DNA from: Leptoclinus maculatus
Taxonomy: Eukaryota > Chordata > Actinopteri > Perciformes > Stichaeidae
Assembly: GCA_032191485.1 (NCBI GenBank)
Contig: JAVDOI010000045.1
Coordinates: 793,393 to 857,392 of the forward strand
DNA: 64,000 nt
Direction of reading: 5' to 3'
The notes beneath the pieces were generated by a model. The model was not told where the DNA came from, ran no database searches, and saw nothing but the letters and a program-made list of their open reading frames with translations. This document shows, piece by piece, positions 22,901-34,943 of the stretch. The position numbers and the translations under genes were made by a program. The number at the start of each line of letters is the position of its first letter. Within the stretch, counting starts at the first letter, position 1.

Positions 22901-23444
22901 TTGCGGCTGCTGAAGTTGTTGGGCCATCTGTGGTTGTTGCGGCTGCTATAGTTGTTGGGCCATCTGTGGTTGTTGCGGCTGCTGAAGTTGTTGGGGCAAC
23001 TGTGGTTGTTGTGACTACAGCTGTGGTTGTTGTGGTTTCTGTAGTTGTTGTAGGAGCAGGTGTTGTTGTTGTGGCTGCAGCTGGGGTTGTTGTTGTAGCT
23101 GGTGCAGTTGTTGTTGCAGCAGCTGTGGTTGTTGTAGGAGCTGGTGTGGTTGTTGTGGCTGTAGCTGGTGTAGTTGTTGTTGAGGTAGCTGTGGTCGTTG
23201 TTGCGGCTGCTGTGGTCGTTGTTGCGGCTGCTGTGGTTATTGCTGCTGCTGTAGTTGTTGGAGCAACCGTGGTTGTTGAGCTCTCTGCATTGCCTGATGC
23301 TGTTCAGCAATATAATGGATGAATTAGTAAGAATTTAAAAGTTTGATTCCACATTTGAAAAGTTTTACAGCATCTTTTACTGATAATCAATAACTTAAAC
23401 TTACCAATACACAGAAGTAGGACGACACAGATCTTCATCATCAT
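13920..23444 (-). CDS. Gene B: giant Thr/Ala/Pro mucin-like, probably GPI-anchored protein (3139 aa)
   Basis: Exon 23405-23444 encodes MMMKICVVLLLCI (three ATGs in a row) and splits an Ala codon at GTAAG. A 105-bp intron (23300-23404) follows, then exon 23299-13920 (CAG acceptor, phase 1) runs 3125 codons without a stop. The ATG at 22628 is internal. The signal peptide probably ends near ASGNA, followed by ESSTTTVAPTTT. The body is almost only Thr runs of 3-4 separated by AAA, APA, PAA, AVVA, DAP and similar tripeptides, a dense O-glycosylation substrate, with higher-order repeats. The tail AASSAVINKTS plus LFFVIAIVTAVIWN fits a GPI signal and contains an N-glycosylation sequon. I infer a secreted or surface mucin. 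It lacks the strict AAT tripeptides of antifreeze glycoproteins and has no cysteine-rich or known domain. The gene is not recognised. Confidence 0.85.
16311..20570 (-). repeat. Higher-order repeats of about 1.4 kb inside gene B
   Basis: A marker phrase (TACTGTTGTCATTGTTGCTG followed by GTAACTGTGGCTGTTACGAC) recurs at 16311, 17706, 19122 and 20154. The spacings of 1395, 1416 and 1032 bp are all multiples of three. Blocks between markers repeat in the same order, which shows unequal crossover of units of about 465-472 codons, the last one shortened. Confidence 0.85.
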
Positions 23445-23465
23445 CAGGGGAAAGTGCTTTTCTGT

Positions 23466-23989
23466 TCTATAAATTTAAATGCAGATGTTTGTTAGATTCA
23501 ATTCAATGACAACTAAATGGTGTTTTGACAATTTGTAAATTTTGTAAGATCTGTAATTAAAACCATCTGTTATTGATATTCATAGGCATTATTGTAAATC
23601 GCTGATTTACCAAAATGTCATGTCATGAATACCATAATGTTTAAATTATTATGATTATTTCACTGCATCTTTAAGACAATTATACTTTGTTAGCTGTTAA
23701 TACTAACTACTGCCATTTATTTGAGGAAAAATAAAGGTTAGGTGTTACAAATTAGATTTTTCTTTGTGTTAGCATCTACACTGTTTCTGGAATGAAACAT
23801 GCTTTTTTCAATTAATTCAACTTTTAAGTTAAATACAACTGTCAAATATCAACATATAACATATTTTTAGCTGTTCGCACACAATATTTAAAGCATAAAT
23901 TACACAAGGAGAACAGAACACCACTGACAAAGAACAAATATGTAGTTTCATAACATTGTAATTGAAAAAAGGATGGAAACACGACTCAC
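23466..23989 (-). other. 5' UTR intron of gene B
   Basis: The intron is bounded by a GTGAGT donor (minus strand, 23989 to 23984) and a TTTATAG acceptor before 23466. It is AT-rich with no exon-like content. The matching intron of gene C is 46489-47012. Confidence 0.5.
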
Positions 23990-24192
23990 ATTAATTGAAA
24001 TTGGACAGATTTCGTCTGGTCTTGACTTTTCTTTGCTGCCGTGACTGAAGTTGTGATGCTCTCTGATTCCACCTGTTCAGTGTCCTTTGCTGTTTGCTGG
24101 TTGATGTCCTCCACTGAACAGATAACAGCTTTTATATCCTCACAAAGCAGGTAAGATGACATCAGGCAATGAACAAGGACGTACATGATCAT
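23990..24192 (-). promoter_or_regulatory. Promoter and non-coding first exon of gene B
   Basis: On the minus strand a TATAAAA box lies at 24136-24130. The octamer ATGATCAT (24192-24185) lies about 48 bp upstream, as in gene A. A CACCC/KLF-like GGGCGTGGCCACCCC lies near 24212-24226. A first exon from about 24105 to 23990 ends at a GTGAGT donor. A 68-codon frame overlapping it starts upstream of the TATA box and is not a gene. Confidence 0.6.
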
Positions 24193-24226
24193 GTATGTTC
24201 TTTTAAGGTGGGGTGGCCACGCCCTA

Positions 24227-27200
24227 AATTAGTAATGTCCTATTCACACTGTCTATTCTTACAGTGTTTACAAACCTGTTGAGGGACATTCTTTTCAGAT
24301 ATGACGTTGGATGTTTTTATTTTTAGCGATGATATTTATGATGTAAATGTTTGTTTTCCCGACAGGACTTCACCAACCTTTGTCGTCATTGTGCAGCTAT
24401 GTCTTGTTTTTTTTCTTTCTTATGTTAGTACGTGTGGTAGTACCACACCTTCAGGAGAGAATGTAGTAACTCTAATGAGAATGAGCAGACATTTTAAAGT
24501 GGTGTTCACTTTGGTGTCTTTGGTCTGAAATACACCAGAATTAAATAAATCGTACTCGGCATCAGGTCTATTGAGGGTCGTGCAGAGAGGCCGGTATTCA
24601 TTCTTCTAAATGTTATCCTCTTACTTTTGTTATGTTATTCCTTTCAGTCCACAAACTACAGTCTACAGGTCTGGATGAAGCCGCAGTAAATTCACTCTTA
24701 CAGAGAGAACTCAGACTGTTGTCACTGATTTTACTCAGTCAAGCCAGTTTACCATCAGAAATGGGTTGACACAGGTCTAACGTTGGATCATTGATGTCTA
24801 CAATATACATAAATAACAACATTCTTCCTACTTCCTACTCACAGTACTTTTGCAGAGTCATACAAATATTTATTAATTTGCCTTGAATCATATTCAACAT
24901 TTGACTCAAAAATGATAACAAAATCAAACTAGGCTTCTTGGATAGTTAAAGATGTCTGTTGTTCTTCCAACTGTAAAACTATTGAGCGGTGAACCTTCAT
25001 GTCTGTCCTCGATACCTCTTGCTGATGGATATAAATATTTAGTCATTTGTTGTGCCAATTTGTGCTGCTTCTAGCCAGCCTTCAGTCCTTAGACTACATG
25101 TTCCCCTTGTTATATTTTAAATTTAGTTCATGTTCGAAATATTGTTAAATTGCACCAAGCTTAATAAATTCTAACATTACATATTTCACTTCCACTCAGA
25201 GCCATACAAATGAAACACTGCCCCTGACCAGGTTTATCCATTCAAGGTGGATCACAACACACCCTGGCCTAAACAAGTATCTATGTTTGTATTTGTCTCT
25301 TCACTGTTCTCAGTCTGTAAACAGGGGCATGGATCAAAAGGTCCAGGGACATTTCTCTTTCCCAGTCCGTCTCCGATCATGGTTAAAGTGAACGCAATGT
25401 CAGATCATTTTTCCCTAACTTTAGTAAAGCACTATTTAAAAATCGTATTCATGCTTTAGTTGCCAAAAATAATGTATTCTACAGGAATTTCATTATTATC
25501 TTAATGAAAAGTGTAATACTGTTGCCATTACATTGTGCTTGAAACGTATTCGCTGCTGCAAATTAGTAGAATTTAAACATAATAAAATAATAAACACAAC
25601 AAATGGATCACCAACAGAGCGGCACCAGCACAGGTTACACAAATGCCACAGAGCCGAGTCATTCAAGGAGAGGCAGCAGTGACTCTGAACACGGGGAATC
25701 ACTGACGTCACACTGACACCTGTGGAGCCGAGCAGTCTGCTTTTTGGGTTGTTGTTGCAACCAGGGTCGCCTATTATTGAGTCAATCGACCAGTTTTTCT
25801 CGTTACTTAAATCATATTTAAGTTTGCCACCATTACTCACCCACCAAATGACTCAACATACAATATATTGTTATGAGCAGCAAGGTCCTTTTAGGCAAGG
25901 CAAGTTTATTTATGTAAAACATTTCATCAACTAGGCAATTCAAGTCGCTTCACATAAAACATCTTAAGACAGACTGCAAAAGAAACACATTTACAAGGAC
26001 ATTCAAATACAATTAAAAACACTTAGGAGATAATATAAAATAAAAACAGAGATATAAAATACAGGAATACAAGTTAGTGCAGTGTATGAACTGATTTTAT
26101 GAATTCAAAATGGTTTATGGTTCCAAATTGGTTAAACAGTAAAAGTTTTATCACCAACGTTTTGATTAAACGTTCACATTTCGACCATATTTCGCTGGAA
26201 TTTGCAAGAGTGACATTTTTCATCCTCTAATAAGAAACCACATCCAAATTTCTCAGTTGAAAGCCAGTGTCAAATATGGTCTAAATGTCAAAGTTTAAAA
26301 CACTGTTAGCACTGTTGCCGTAGTTTGCACTGTTAGCACTGTTGCCGTAGTTAGCACTGTTAGCACTGTTGCCGTAGTTAGCACTAGTAGTTGCGAGTCA
26401 CTGGCTAAGCCGTCGTCATGCTGAGCCGTTAAGAGGCAACAGAAATGCTCCCAATCTCCTAAAGAAGCAGCGTAAACATGTGAGATCATCTCTCGTTTTT
26501 CCCTTTTTTATTTTGTCATTCTTTAAATTGTACTTTTTTTGCCCTTGTTCATTTTCCTATTTTCATTCTTTTCTTTTATCGCTCATTATTTCTCTACATC
26601 CATCCTTCGTCCCCTCCTTGTGTCCTCATAAGTTTATTTTTATGGTATCGATTGGTTTATCGTTTCATCTGTTGTACAGTTTTTTCAGGGTTTAACTCTC
26701 ACCTTAGTTTGTGTTGTTTTGTTGGGCCTCATTGTTGAGCTTCCTGTTGTTTTACTGCTTTGCTTTGTCTGTCAAAGCACTTTGTAAAGGTGCTATATAA
26801 ATAAAGATATTATTATTATTATATAGTCCTTTTTGTTTTTCAATTGATGTAAAAATCATGAAAATGCCATAACCAATTTGCACCTGACCTCTAAATTGTT
26901 GTTGTCTATTATCTGTGCTGTCCTGTTTGTCCTGTTTGTTGTCTTTAGGTTGAAGATAGCTCCAAACATTTTGCACATAATTGAACCTCAAGTCATATTT
27001 ATTACACTTAATTATTATTATTATTGTTTAATTATAGTCGTGAATCTTCTCAAACTACCCAAAATCGTAATTATTACTATTATTATTAATTATAACTCCT
27101 GCAATTTAAATTATTCTGCAACTGTGTACTTTAATTTTGTGGAAACAATATGAGAGATTATTTAAAGGAAGTGACCAATCAGGCTTTTGACTGCTCTGCA

Positions 27201-28842
27201 GAACAAGCAGGCCCACGTCTTGTTCTAAGCACATGGCGAGGCCCCAACAGTGTGATGAAGATTACCTTTTTCTCTTTTTCAAGTCCTTTCAGGTCCTTTG
27301 AGCGGTTTAAAGATTTAAAAAGGTTTGCAGAATTTTACAAGATGAAGTTGAATTCGAGTCCACATATGAATATTTAATTTTTAAAGAAACATGTGCTTTG
27401 ATTTCATATGATGGTTGTAGACTAAACGAGCTGCTTCTGTCTGCTGCAGGAGTGACTGACGGTTTCCTCTGCGACATGGACGAGGAGCTGCATGTCTCAT
27501 AAGGTCACACTGACCGCTCACTCAGGGATTATTATACTGCTATTAAATATTCAATACAAAATCTATTGATCTTTACATAACTACGATGTGTTGACCATAT
27601 CTATTCAACAGTGGTGAAAAGTTAAAATACAAACAAGGTATAAAACGCAGTATTTAAAATATCAACACGTTCTCAACTTCTCTTTACTGATGTCTTCTGC
27701 AGTAAATGTGATTTTCTTGCGGTTCCTGCGAATCTTATGAAGTTCCTAAAAATATATATATTTAAAGTAGTCATTTTTAAAAAGAATTTAAAGATTTAAA
27801 GATTCAAAGATTCAAAACAGATCTACGAAATTCCTGAGACATCTGTTGAATAAAATGTTTAGAATCAGTTTCTGGGGAGTTTAATTAAGTCACATTTAGA
27901 GGAAAATGTTCCTTTAAATAATATAATATAAATATGGCCGCGAGGCGAGACAGTTTAGTTTTATTGTCTTGTCAGCTGTGATGACAGCAGCTTCCATTGT
28001 GTTTAAGAGAATTGAGTTCAGGAATAGAAACATGAAAGATATTTCTATTATCTCTTATAGAGATCCAGCACAAGACTGTGGTGATAAAGAACAGACAACA
28101 CCTTGACTCACACTTTGTCTATTATCTGTGTGTGAAGAAGCAGACAGATAATTACACACCTTTACACACCCAGCGTCAACAAATGTTCTTCAGTCCTGAT
28201 TGGTTGCACAGATTGTGTCTGTTTATAGCTTTAGGGAGGTGAAGGTGTTGACTCATCACTACCTTTGATAGAAATATGCAGATTATAGCATCAGGCTAAA
28301 TGCTGCACAACTTCTTCTTGTTCGTCCTCTCTACCAGCCGTCAAACAAAATGGAGTCTTCAATGATGCACCAAACATGAAATCCCCTGAACTCAAGGTCC
28401 ATCTGGATATCTTTTACCCCCAAACACAGATGTTCTGCAGGAATGTGTAAGCATTCATAAAAACCCACAAATTCCGATTTTATAAGTTTCTGTGCACATT
28501 TTTCAGGACAAAAATCCGTGCTTTGTGTAAAAACGTTTTTAAACCGGCGGTGGATTAAAAGTAAACACATAAACGTGGGTGTGTGTGCAACTTTAATAAT
28601 TATAGTCATCTTTGAGAAGGTCATTCTAATTATAGCATCAATATAATCATCCTTTAACTAATACCTTTAAAAAGAATAGAATGTGACTAATTAGATGTGA
28701 TTCAATAGTCAATAATTGGTCAATTGGTCATGTTCTCAACATGGTTTTCCATCGTTTGATCTTCGACCGGAGCTCTTTTAATCACCTCAGCTCGTCGTGT
28801 TGAAGTTTAATCCCAGAACTGGACATTACAGAACACACAGGC
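24227..28842. other. Non-coding flank of unit A upstream of gene B
   Basis: Small open frames (for example 24301-24528 and 25247-25459) also occur in unit B, but only because the units are recent copies. They have no recognisable motif. The stretch near 25050-25400 is distantly similar to 34200-34330, an unclassified dispersed repeat. A LINE-like 3' tail lies at about 26755-26825 (AAGGTGCTATATAAATAAAG plus ATT repeats). Confidence 0.4.
26301..26381. repeat. 27-bp tandem repeat, three copies
   Basis: Three consecutive 27-bp units start at 26301, 26328 and 26355 (CACTGTTAGCACTGTTGCCG plus TAGTTAG or TAGTTTG). They are non-coding and absent from unit B because of a deletion there. Confidence 0.9.
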
Positions 28843-31800
28843 TGATCAACGGAATTAAAAAGGGGCGTAAAAATAAACGGAGTCATTCCAGTGCTCTGAA
28901 GCCGAGTAAAGGTCACAAGCTTGTTTTGATGTACCGATCTACAGACCACTGTCGGTTCTTCCTGTTACTGTGTTTCAAAGAACAAAAGATCTCCTCAGCT
29001 GTAAAGACAGCACAAGTTCACAGTGTGAACAGATTTACCGACGTGATCTCATCATTACTGAACTAGAAGGACCTCCACAGGGGCTGCTCACTTCTTTAGA
29101 GTATTTTAATAGTGGAGATGTGAAACAGTCAGCTACGGGAAATGAACGAGGAAATCACGCAACGGTCTGTAGCTGCTGGATCTTATTACAGTTGCACACC
29201 CATGTTTATGTGTTTGCTTTAAGTTTCTTTTGTCTGTTGCCGCTGATGTATAAGTATAGTCATCTTTGAGCAGGTCATTCTAATTATAGCATCAATATAA
29301 TCATCCTTAAACTGATACATTTAAAAAATAAAAGAATGTGATTAATTAGATGTGATTCAATGGTCAATAATTGGTCAATTAGCATACTTCCCAGCATGCC
29401 TTTTAATTGGGTAAACCCCTTCTGTCCTTCCTTCAGTTCATTTAGTCTTAATGAATGTGTTACATGTTGCAGTGAGATGACTCAGCGTCTCTTCTTGGGT
29501 CAAAATAAAAACACTATCCAACTCCAACTCAACCTTTGGGCACTTAACGTAACACCCTAACCTGAATAGTAAATTACAATAGGATCAATATTCCACACCA
29601 TTCATTTGATGTACATTAATGTACAAACCACAGAGAATATCATCACTGCTCGTGAGATGATTTATTTTCTATTTTCTTTTGTATGTTTTTCAAATTTTCA
29701 TTTTAGATGCTATTGATTTTTCTATGATGCATTATTATTATTATTACTATTATTTCTATTTTCAGTAGTGTGTGTGGTCCTTTACCAGACTAAAGACTTA
29801 GCAAAACAACCTTTTTCAAAGTTACAAGGTGATTTTATTGTCATTGTACAACATAGTAGAACAAATAAATGCAGATTGCAATTCTATTTTGTTCCATAAC
29901 AAAACACAAAACTATAAAAAATACTATATTTTATATGGAGGATGGGTTAAAGAGTCTAACAGTCAGAGGAAAGAAGCTGTTTTGATGTCTACTGGTTCGA
30001 CAGTTGGTACTTCTGTATCTCTTTCTAGACGGCAGCAGAATGAACAGCTTGTGTCTGGTGGGTTGTGTCTTTTAATATCCCCTCATAGCTCTTTGCAGGC
30101 ACCTCGTGTCACCAATATCACTGATGCTCAGTAGATGGTACCAATGATGTTCTGGGCGGTTTTAATCGATAATGATATATTTAATATTTATTCAATAGTA
30201 GAATTTCATGACTGTTCTTTTTGACATCAGTCAGTTTTTATATGTTGAATCTAAAATTGCCCTGTGGAATGATGTTGTTCCGTCTCTTTGAATTAAGAGG
30301 ATGTTTAAGAAAAAGTTTGTATGGTTAAATGAAATAGAATATACTAAAATACTTGTAATAGAGTTTGATTACATTTTGGGAGAAAAAAAAAATCACAAAA
30401 CCAAAAAAGTGCTTCAAGAACATAAAACACATTATGAACCAACATGAACACTAACCAAGTGGAATTTTAATTAAAATGAAAACTGTATTTAAAAATATAC
30501 AGCAATGCCTTTATTTACATGTATAAGCAACTGACTGATACAGAACACTGTTATCTACATAAAAACACATATTTACCTCTTAAAATGGACTTTTCTCTTT
30601 AATTATAAGAAAGCTTTTTTTGGACGTACATGTTTTCTTCAGCAACACCATCCACCTCTCAACTGACTCTCATGTATTGTCTGCTCACCTGTGGACCTAC
30701 CGTTCTACATTTACTGTACAGAGTGACATCTAGTGGCAGCTGCATGGAGCTACAAGAACATCAGTGTACTGGCCTCCATTTCAGAGTATATTTCAGCTTA
30801 ATATACTGCATAAATACACGTATACATGTATGGCCAAATGTATTTTTGTGTACTTTTGATATGGATCTCCAATGATGTTTTAGACAGCCATGTTGTCCAA
30901 GTTTGTTTCATCAGTTTGTGACCTTCCTGTTTCAACATGACAAAGTCAGCTCACAAACATCAATGCTGTTCCCAGTTTGATGTGGAGGAACTTCAGTGTC
31001 TTGCACCTCATTGGGATGAACTGGAACTGGACTGTGAGCCCCCCCACCGGCCTTCGCCTACAACATTGTACTCAAAGAGACACGTACCAACCAAGAAGAA
31101 ACTCAAAACAACCACAAAGATACATAAAACGACTACAAAGAGACTCAAAACAGCTACAAAGACACACAACTACAAAGATACAAACAATTTTTTTTAAATT
31201 TAAAAAGGGGGCAAAATATCCTCAAAGACATAAAATGAATAGGAAATTCATAATGATCACAAAGAGACAAACAACTACAAAGAGACACAGAACAACAACA
31301 TAAAGTCTGTGTATCTTGTTCCTATATAAGAGAGGTGATGTGACCTTTTGCATGTCTGTGCCATTGTCTCATTATCAGCCCACCTCCTCACCTGTTACCA
31401 CTTCACCTATCAGCCCAGTAGAACATATATACCAGTTCATATGCACTGGAACTCTGCCAGTTCATAAAGGTCGCAACGTTGCTTTCTAGCATTTGGGTTC
31501 AATCCTTCATTTCCTGAGTCGTGACAGATACAAACAAAATGAAAAACCCACAAAATATATATAAAAGACATTGAAAGATAGTCCAGTAAAAACAACAAAA
31601 AGAAACTTTACAAGAAACCTTTTGACAAAGTAAAAACTTTGTGTTTGAAGGTAAGTTGCAAAGCTGCAAAGATGACGAAAGACAAAGCTTGAAAAAAGCC
31701 AGTTCAGTCCTGATGGTCCAGGAGTTTAACACGCAGACGATGTAATATCTCAGAGTCACGTCAAATATCTTTGTTTCATGTCATCCACCTCCTTTTTCCT

Positions 31801-32863
31801 TCATGCTCCTCTGTTAATGAAGATTAAAAATGTCCAAAAATTCCTGTAATAAAATCTTAAAATCCATTTGAAAGCTCGCAGGCAATCAGTGACGTCCAGG
31901 AAGAATTGGAGTAAAACAGTCACACCTGTATCGTGTCACCTGTTGAACAAGTGGTCACCAGGTGGCGCTGTAGGAGAACGAGACACATCAAGAACATAAA
32001 GTCTCCAAACATCTGCTCATCCCGAAGAAGTAACATTACAAAAATGGAGTCAGTTTGCTGATTACAGCTGTGACAAAGTGCAAGTGTGAGAGAATATATT
32101 GAATGAAATCTATGAGATCATGTAGTCAAATGTATCTATGTGTGGTCACAAAAGGCATTTTGGTTTTCATATGATCAGATCTAAGAGAAGCTTTTCACAA
32201 ATTGAACTAATATTTTCTTAATTAATGAGGCTCCAATGACAGGTTCTCACTTGATGAATCACCTGTCAAAAGAAACATAAAGCACAAAAACATAAGAAAC
32301 ATTCATATGAATCAAAAATGAAGTGAAGTTTCAAATAAATACAAAGATATTTAATAAGAGACACGTCAGGCAAAAACATTGCTTCGTCATGCGCTGGTCA
32401 ATTTAGGAAAAAGAACATCCAGAATACACATTTATGTGTTTTTATTTTTTGTTTACGTCTATTTCTCCTAAATTCAACAAGTTACCATTAGATAATTGCC
32501 TCATTTGCATATTCAAACACAACATTTCAGTAAACTTGTAATACAAATAATAACTGTCTTAATGTGAGTGATGAAGTGGTGAAGCTTCATGGTGATATCT
32601 ATGAGTTCATGTTTTGACCCTCTTCACCTGTAGAGTCTTCTAAATGTCTGTAATTGAACTAAACGTCTCTTTAAAGGACGTTTTCTCTAAATGAGTTTGT
32701 TCTCAGACTCTGATCCATAAATCTCCACTTCAGCAGCTCTTACATACACCAAACGTTACACGTTCATTCCTCTCTATGTTCTGAAGGTTAACACAGAGGG
32801 GTTTGTTCACACGTCATTCAGAGACTCATTTATACATTTCATAATAAAAACATGGAGGAAATG
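28843..32863. other. Distal part of unit A, no gene supported
   Basis: The segment contains open frames of 66-108 codons, all repeated in unit B, with no domain, signal or splice support. Around 31077-31300 a run of CAAAGAGAC/ACAACTACAAAG-type motifs forms an imperfect short tandem repeat. The matching segment of unit B is 49490-54221. Confidence 0.4.
31956..31970 (+). promoter_or_regulatory. CTCF-like motif in unit A
   Basis: CACCAGGTGGCGCTG is close to the vertebrate CTCF core (CCACnAGGTGGCAG type). It is unchanged in unit B at 53312-53326. It is a sequence match only; binding is inferred. Confidence 0.4.
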
Positions 32864-33576
32864 GATTATTTGTATTGCTGTTGAAAGTATTTTCTGATTT
32901 ATGGAGTGATACAAAGAGATATCATGAATTCTCAGTAAAAACATTTGACTCAAATATGTCAAAACATAATTCATAACCTGACTTTATCCAATGTTCAGCT
33001 TTATGTTCTGGAAATTTATAAAAAAAAGTAACACGTATTTAATAAGATAATAACTAATTTGCATATTTAAACATACAACTTCAGAAAACGTGTAAAATGA
33101 AAATAACTGTCTACTGGGTAACTTTCAGGGTGATATGTATTTTCTATTGTACATTCGAAGTGTGGTCGAATGCTATTGTTGCTAAGTAGGTAGCTTTAGC
33201 GTGGACGGTTAAGGAACGTCTTTTGAGGGACTATTTCTGATGCGTGTGTCGGGCAAATGAACGCGAAAAAGTGACGAAAAAGTGACGAAAAAGTGACAAA
33301 ATTTAGACAGTGCATCTTGAACATCTTGTTAACAACCCTCTGAACCCCAAAGCCTGCCGGAGGGATTAAAAAGCATGATTTCTTTAAACAATCGCCAAAA
33401 CTACAGCGTTGATCCTGGCAACAAATACAAAGCTTAACATTGTGATATTTCATCATGAACATCTTATTATATGTCTCAATAAACGTCTCACCCTGAATAA
33501 ACCTTTGGCTTTAACAAAATCCTGTTAAAAAAACAATGTTTAGCTCCTCAGCTGAACTAGGAAGCCATGATTTGAT
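32864..33576. other. Unique spacer after unit A
   Basis: AT-rich sequence. The part at about 33020-33140 is a diverged copy of 32480-32600 (TTTGCATATT and AATAACTGTCT landmarks in the same order). A short triplication of AAAAAGTGACG occurs near 33266-33300. No gene is seen. Confidence 0.4.
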
Positions 33577-33796
33577 GTGGGCGACTGTGACTAAGTGGAG
33601 AGCAAATCCTTCAATCAGAGGGTCGGTGGTTCGATCCCCGGCTCCGCTAGTCGCATGTCGATGTGTCCTTGAGCAAGGCACTTAACCCCAAAATGTCTCC
33701 CGTAGCTGCTCCTACGGTGTAGAAATGTGATAGAATCTGAATTGTAAGTCGCTTTGGATAAAAGCGTCTGCTAAATGACTGTAATGTAACGTAATG
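33577..33796 (+). mobile_element. tRNA-derived SINE
   Basis: The head has a B-box-like GGTTCGATCCCCGGCTCCG. The body has GTCCTTGAGCAAGGCACTTA and the tail AAGTCGCTTTGGATAAAAGC, GTCTGCTAAATGACTGTAAT. This is the standard layout of an abundant teleost SINE with a LINE-related 3' tail and (TGTAA)n end. Confidence 0.8.
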
Positions 33797-34210
33797 ATTG
33801 ATTTGCCTGAGAACAACAGTTCTTCAGGCTGCTGAACACAGAGCAGAGGGGAGAGGCTGGTAGTAGAAGATGTAAAGATGTGAATAGTAAATAGCACGTA
33901 GAGCCTCCAGTTCATCAAAGAAATTCAATTCACATTTTGTTCCTTTTTGATGATTTATGTCATGCTAACTGTGTTTTACTGCACGAGTGACATGTTTGAG
34001 TTCACTCTACTTCTAGCCATGATTGTTCTGTTTCCATAGAGGTGCGGGACTTTTATATTGCAGTGAATATCAAGGCCACCATTATTTCAAGCAGAAACAC
34101 CGTGTATTCATTGTTTTGGTTATTTTGACTTCTTCTAGAAGTGGCCCTTGTTCTAGTGGACCTGCTCCACTCCTCATGTTACTTTCCACATTGCTGCGAG
34201 TGTCATTGTG

Positions 34211-34268
34211 CCAACATGTGCTGCTTTTAGCCAATCTGGGCCGATTGGCTAAAAGCAGCACATGTTGG
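34211..34268. repeat. Perfect 26-bp-arm inverted repeat
   Basis: The left arm 34211-34236 (starts CCAACATGTGCTGCTTTTAG) and right arm 34243-34268 are exact reverse complements around a 6-bp centre, TGGGCC. Only one arm resembles the related dispersed sequence near 25055-25075 (TGTGCTGCTTCTAGCC), so the second arm arose by local inverted copying. Confidence 0.9.
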
Positions 34269-34345
34269 GCCTATCGGATTCAAAAGGTCAAGGGTCATTT
34301 TTCTTTCCCAGTCTGTTGTTGGTCATTGATGAAGTGAACACATTA

Positions 34346-34640
34346 GGCTCGTTCGACATAAGCCAGGCGTGCGCAGAATCGATCCCCGGCGATCGGCGCA
34401 CAATGCATGCCGGATAGATTTGCGTCCGACTTGCTCTGACGTCATGAAAACGTGGGCAACGATAACCTCACGAGAGCGGGGCGGTCGCAGATTTTAGAGC
34501 CAGGTGATGCAGTTGCTCTCCACCGACTGCGTGACCGCAGGGCATGATGGGAAACTTCTGGCTGTCTTCGGATCAAAGAGCTGATTGGCTCTTAGATTGA
34601 GAACAAACAACACCTTAAGTAGAAAATCCTAATTCAATCT
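34346..34640. mobile_element. Possible left end of an interrupted DNA transposon
   Basis: Starts TA-GGCTCGTTCGACATAAGCC. The reverse complement of 38040-38091 starts GGCTCGTTCCAGATGAACTG next to TA. The two termini may be one element split by later insertions (34672-37973). GC content is higher than in the surroundings. No transposase was found. Confidence 0.35.
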
Positions 34641-34671
34641 ACGTAACGCTAGATTGTTGGATTTTTGTGCC

Positions 34672-34943
34672 ATGATGTGGCTTACCGTGGCTCACTGGGT
34701 AGAGAGGGTCTTCCGGTTACCGCAAGGTCGGAGGTTTGATCCTTGGTTGCTACGTGTCCTGTGTCGACGTGTCCCTGAGCAAGGCACTGAACCCCTAACT
34801 GCTCCCCGGGCGCTTGTCATGGGCAGCCCACTGCTCCCTATTTTCAGGGATGGGTCAAATGCAGAGAACAAATGTCCCCACTGGGGGACTAATAAGGGAT
34901 TGTTTAATCTTTAATCTTTTATTAATAATAATAATAATAATAT
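34672..34943 (+). mobile_element. tRNA-derived SINE, second type
   Basis: GTGGCTCACTGGGTAGAG, then GGTCGGAGGTTTGATCC (B box), TGAGCAAGGCACTGAACCCC, CAGCCCACTGCTCC and GGGATGGGTCAAATGCAGAG, with an ATT-rich tail. I recognise this as a common teleost SINE different from the one at 33577. Confidence 0.8.

Larger units (their letters stand above)
12838..32863. repeat. Segmental duplication, unit A
   Basis: The unit opens with a (TA)n run and TTGTTTGAGGAGTTTG and closes at CATGGAGGAAATG. The same start and end bound unit B (38833-54221), and the flanks match almost base for base throughout. Relative to unit B, unit A keeps 25716-26394 and 26448-28117, has a longer repeat exon in its mucin gene (gene B), and lacks the transposon found at 51315-52022. 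Confidence 0.9.

Noticed and set aside
13951..23322. 3,123-codon plus-strand open frame (Val/Ala) over gene B, and the matching 2,129-codon frame over gene C
   Set aside because: They have no signal exon, splice context or tail. Openness follows from mirror-image codon register with a Thr/Ala-rich gene. The minus strand has the paralogue-conserved exon structure.
24301..24528. 75-codon frame repeated at 47324-47551
   Set aside because: Duplicated with the unit, no motif, and it lies in the upstream flank of genes B and C.
28797..29269. Overlapping 89- and 99-codon frames repeated in unit B and partly at 4881 and 12000
   Set aside because: Copies differ by indels that break the frames (for example at 12050), and no domain or splice support was seen.
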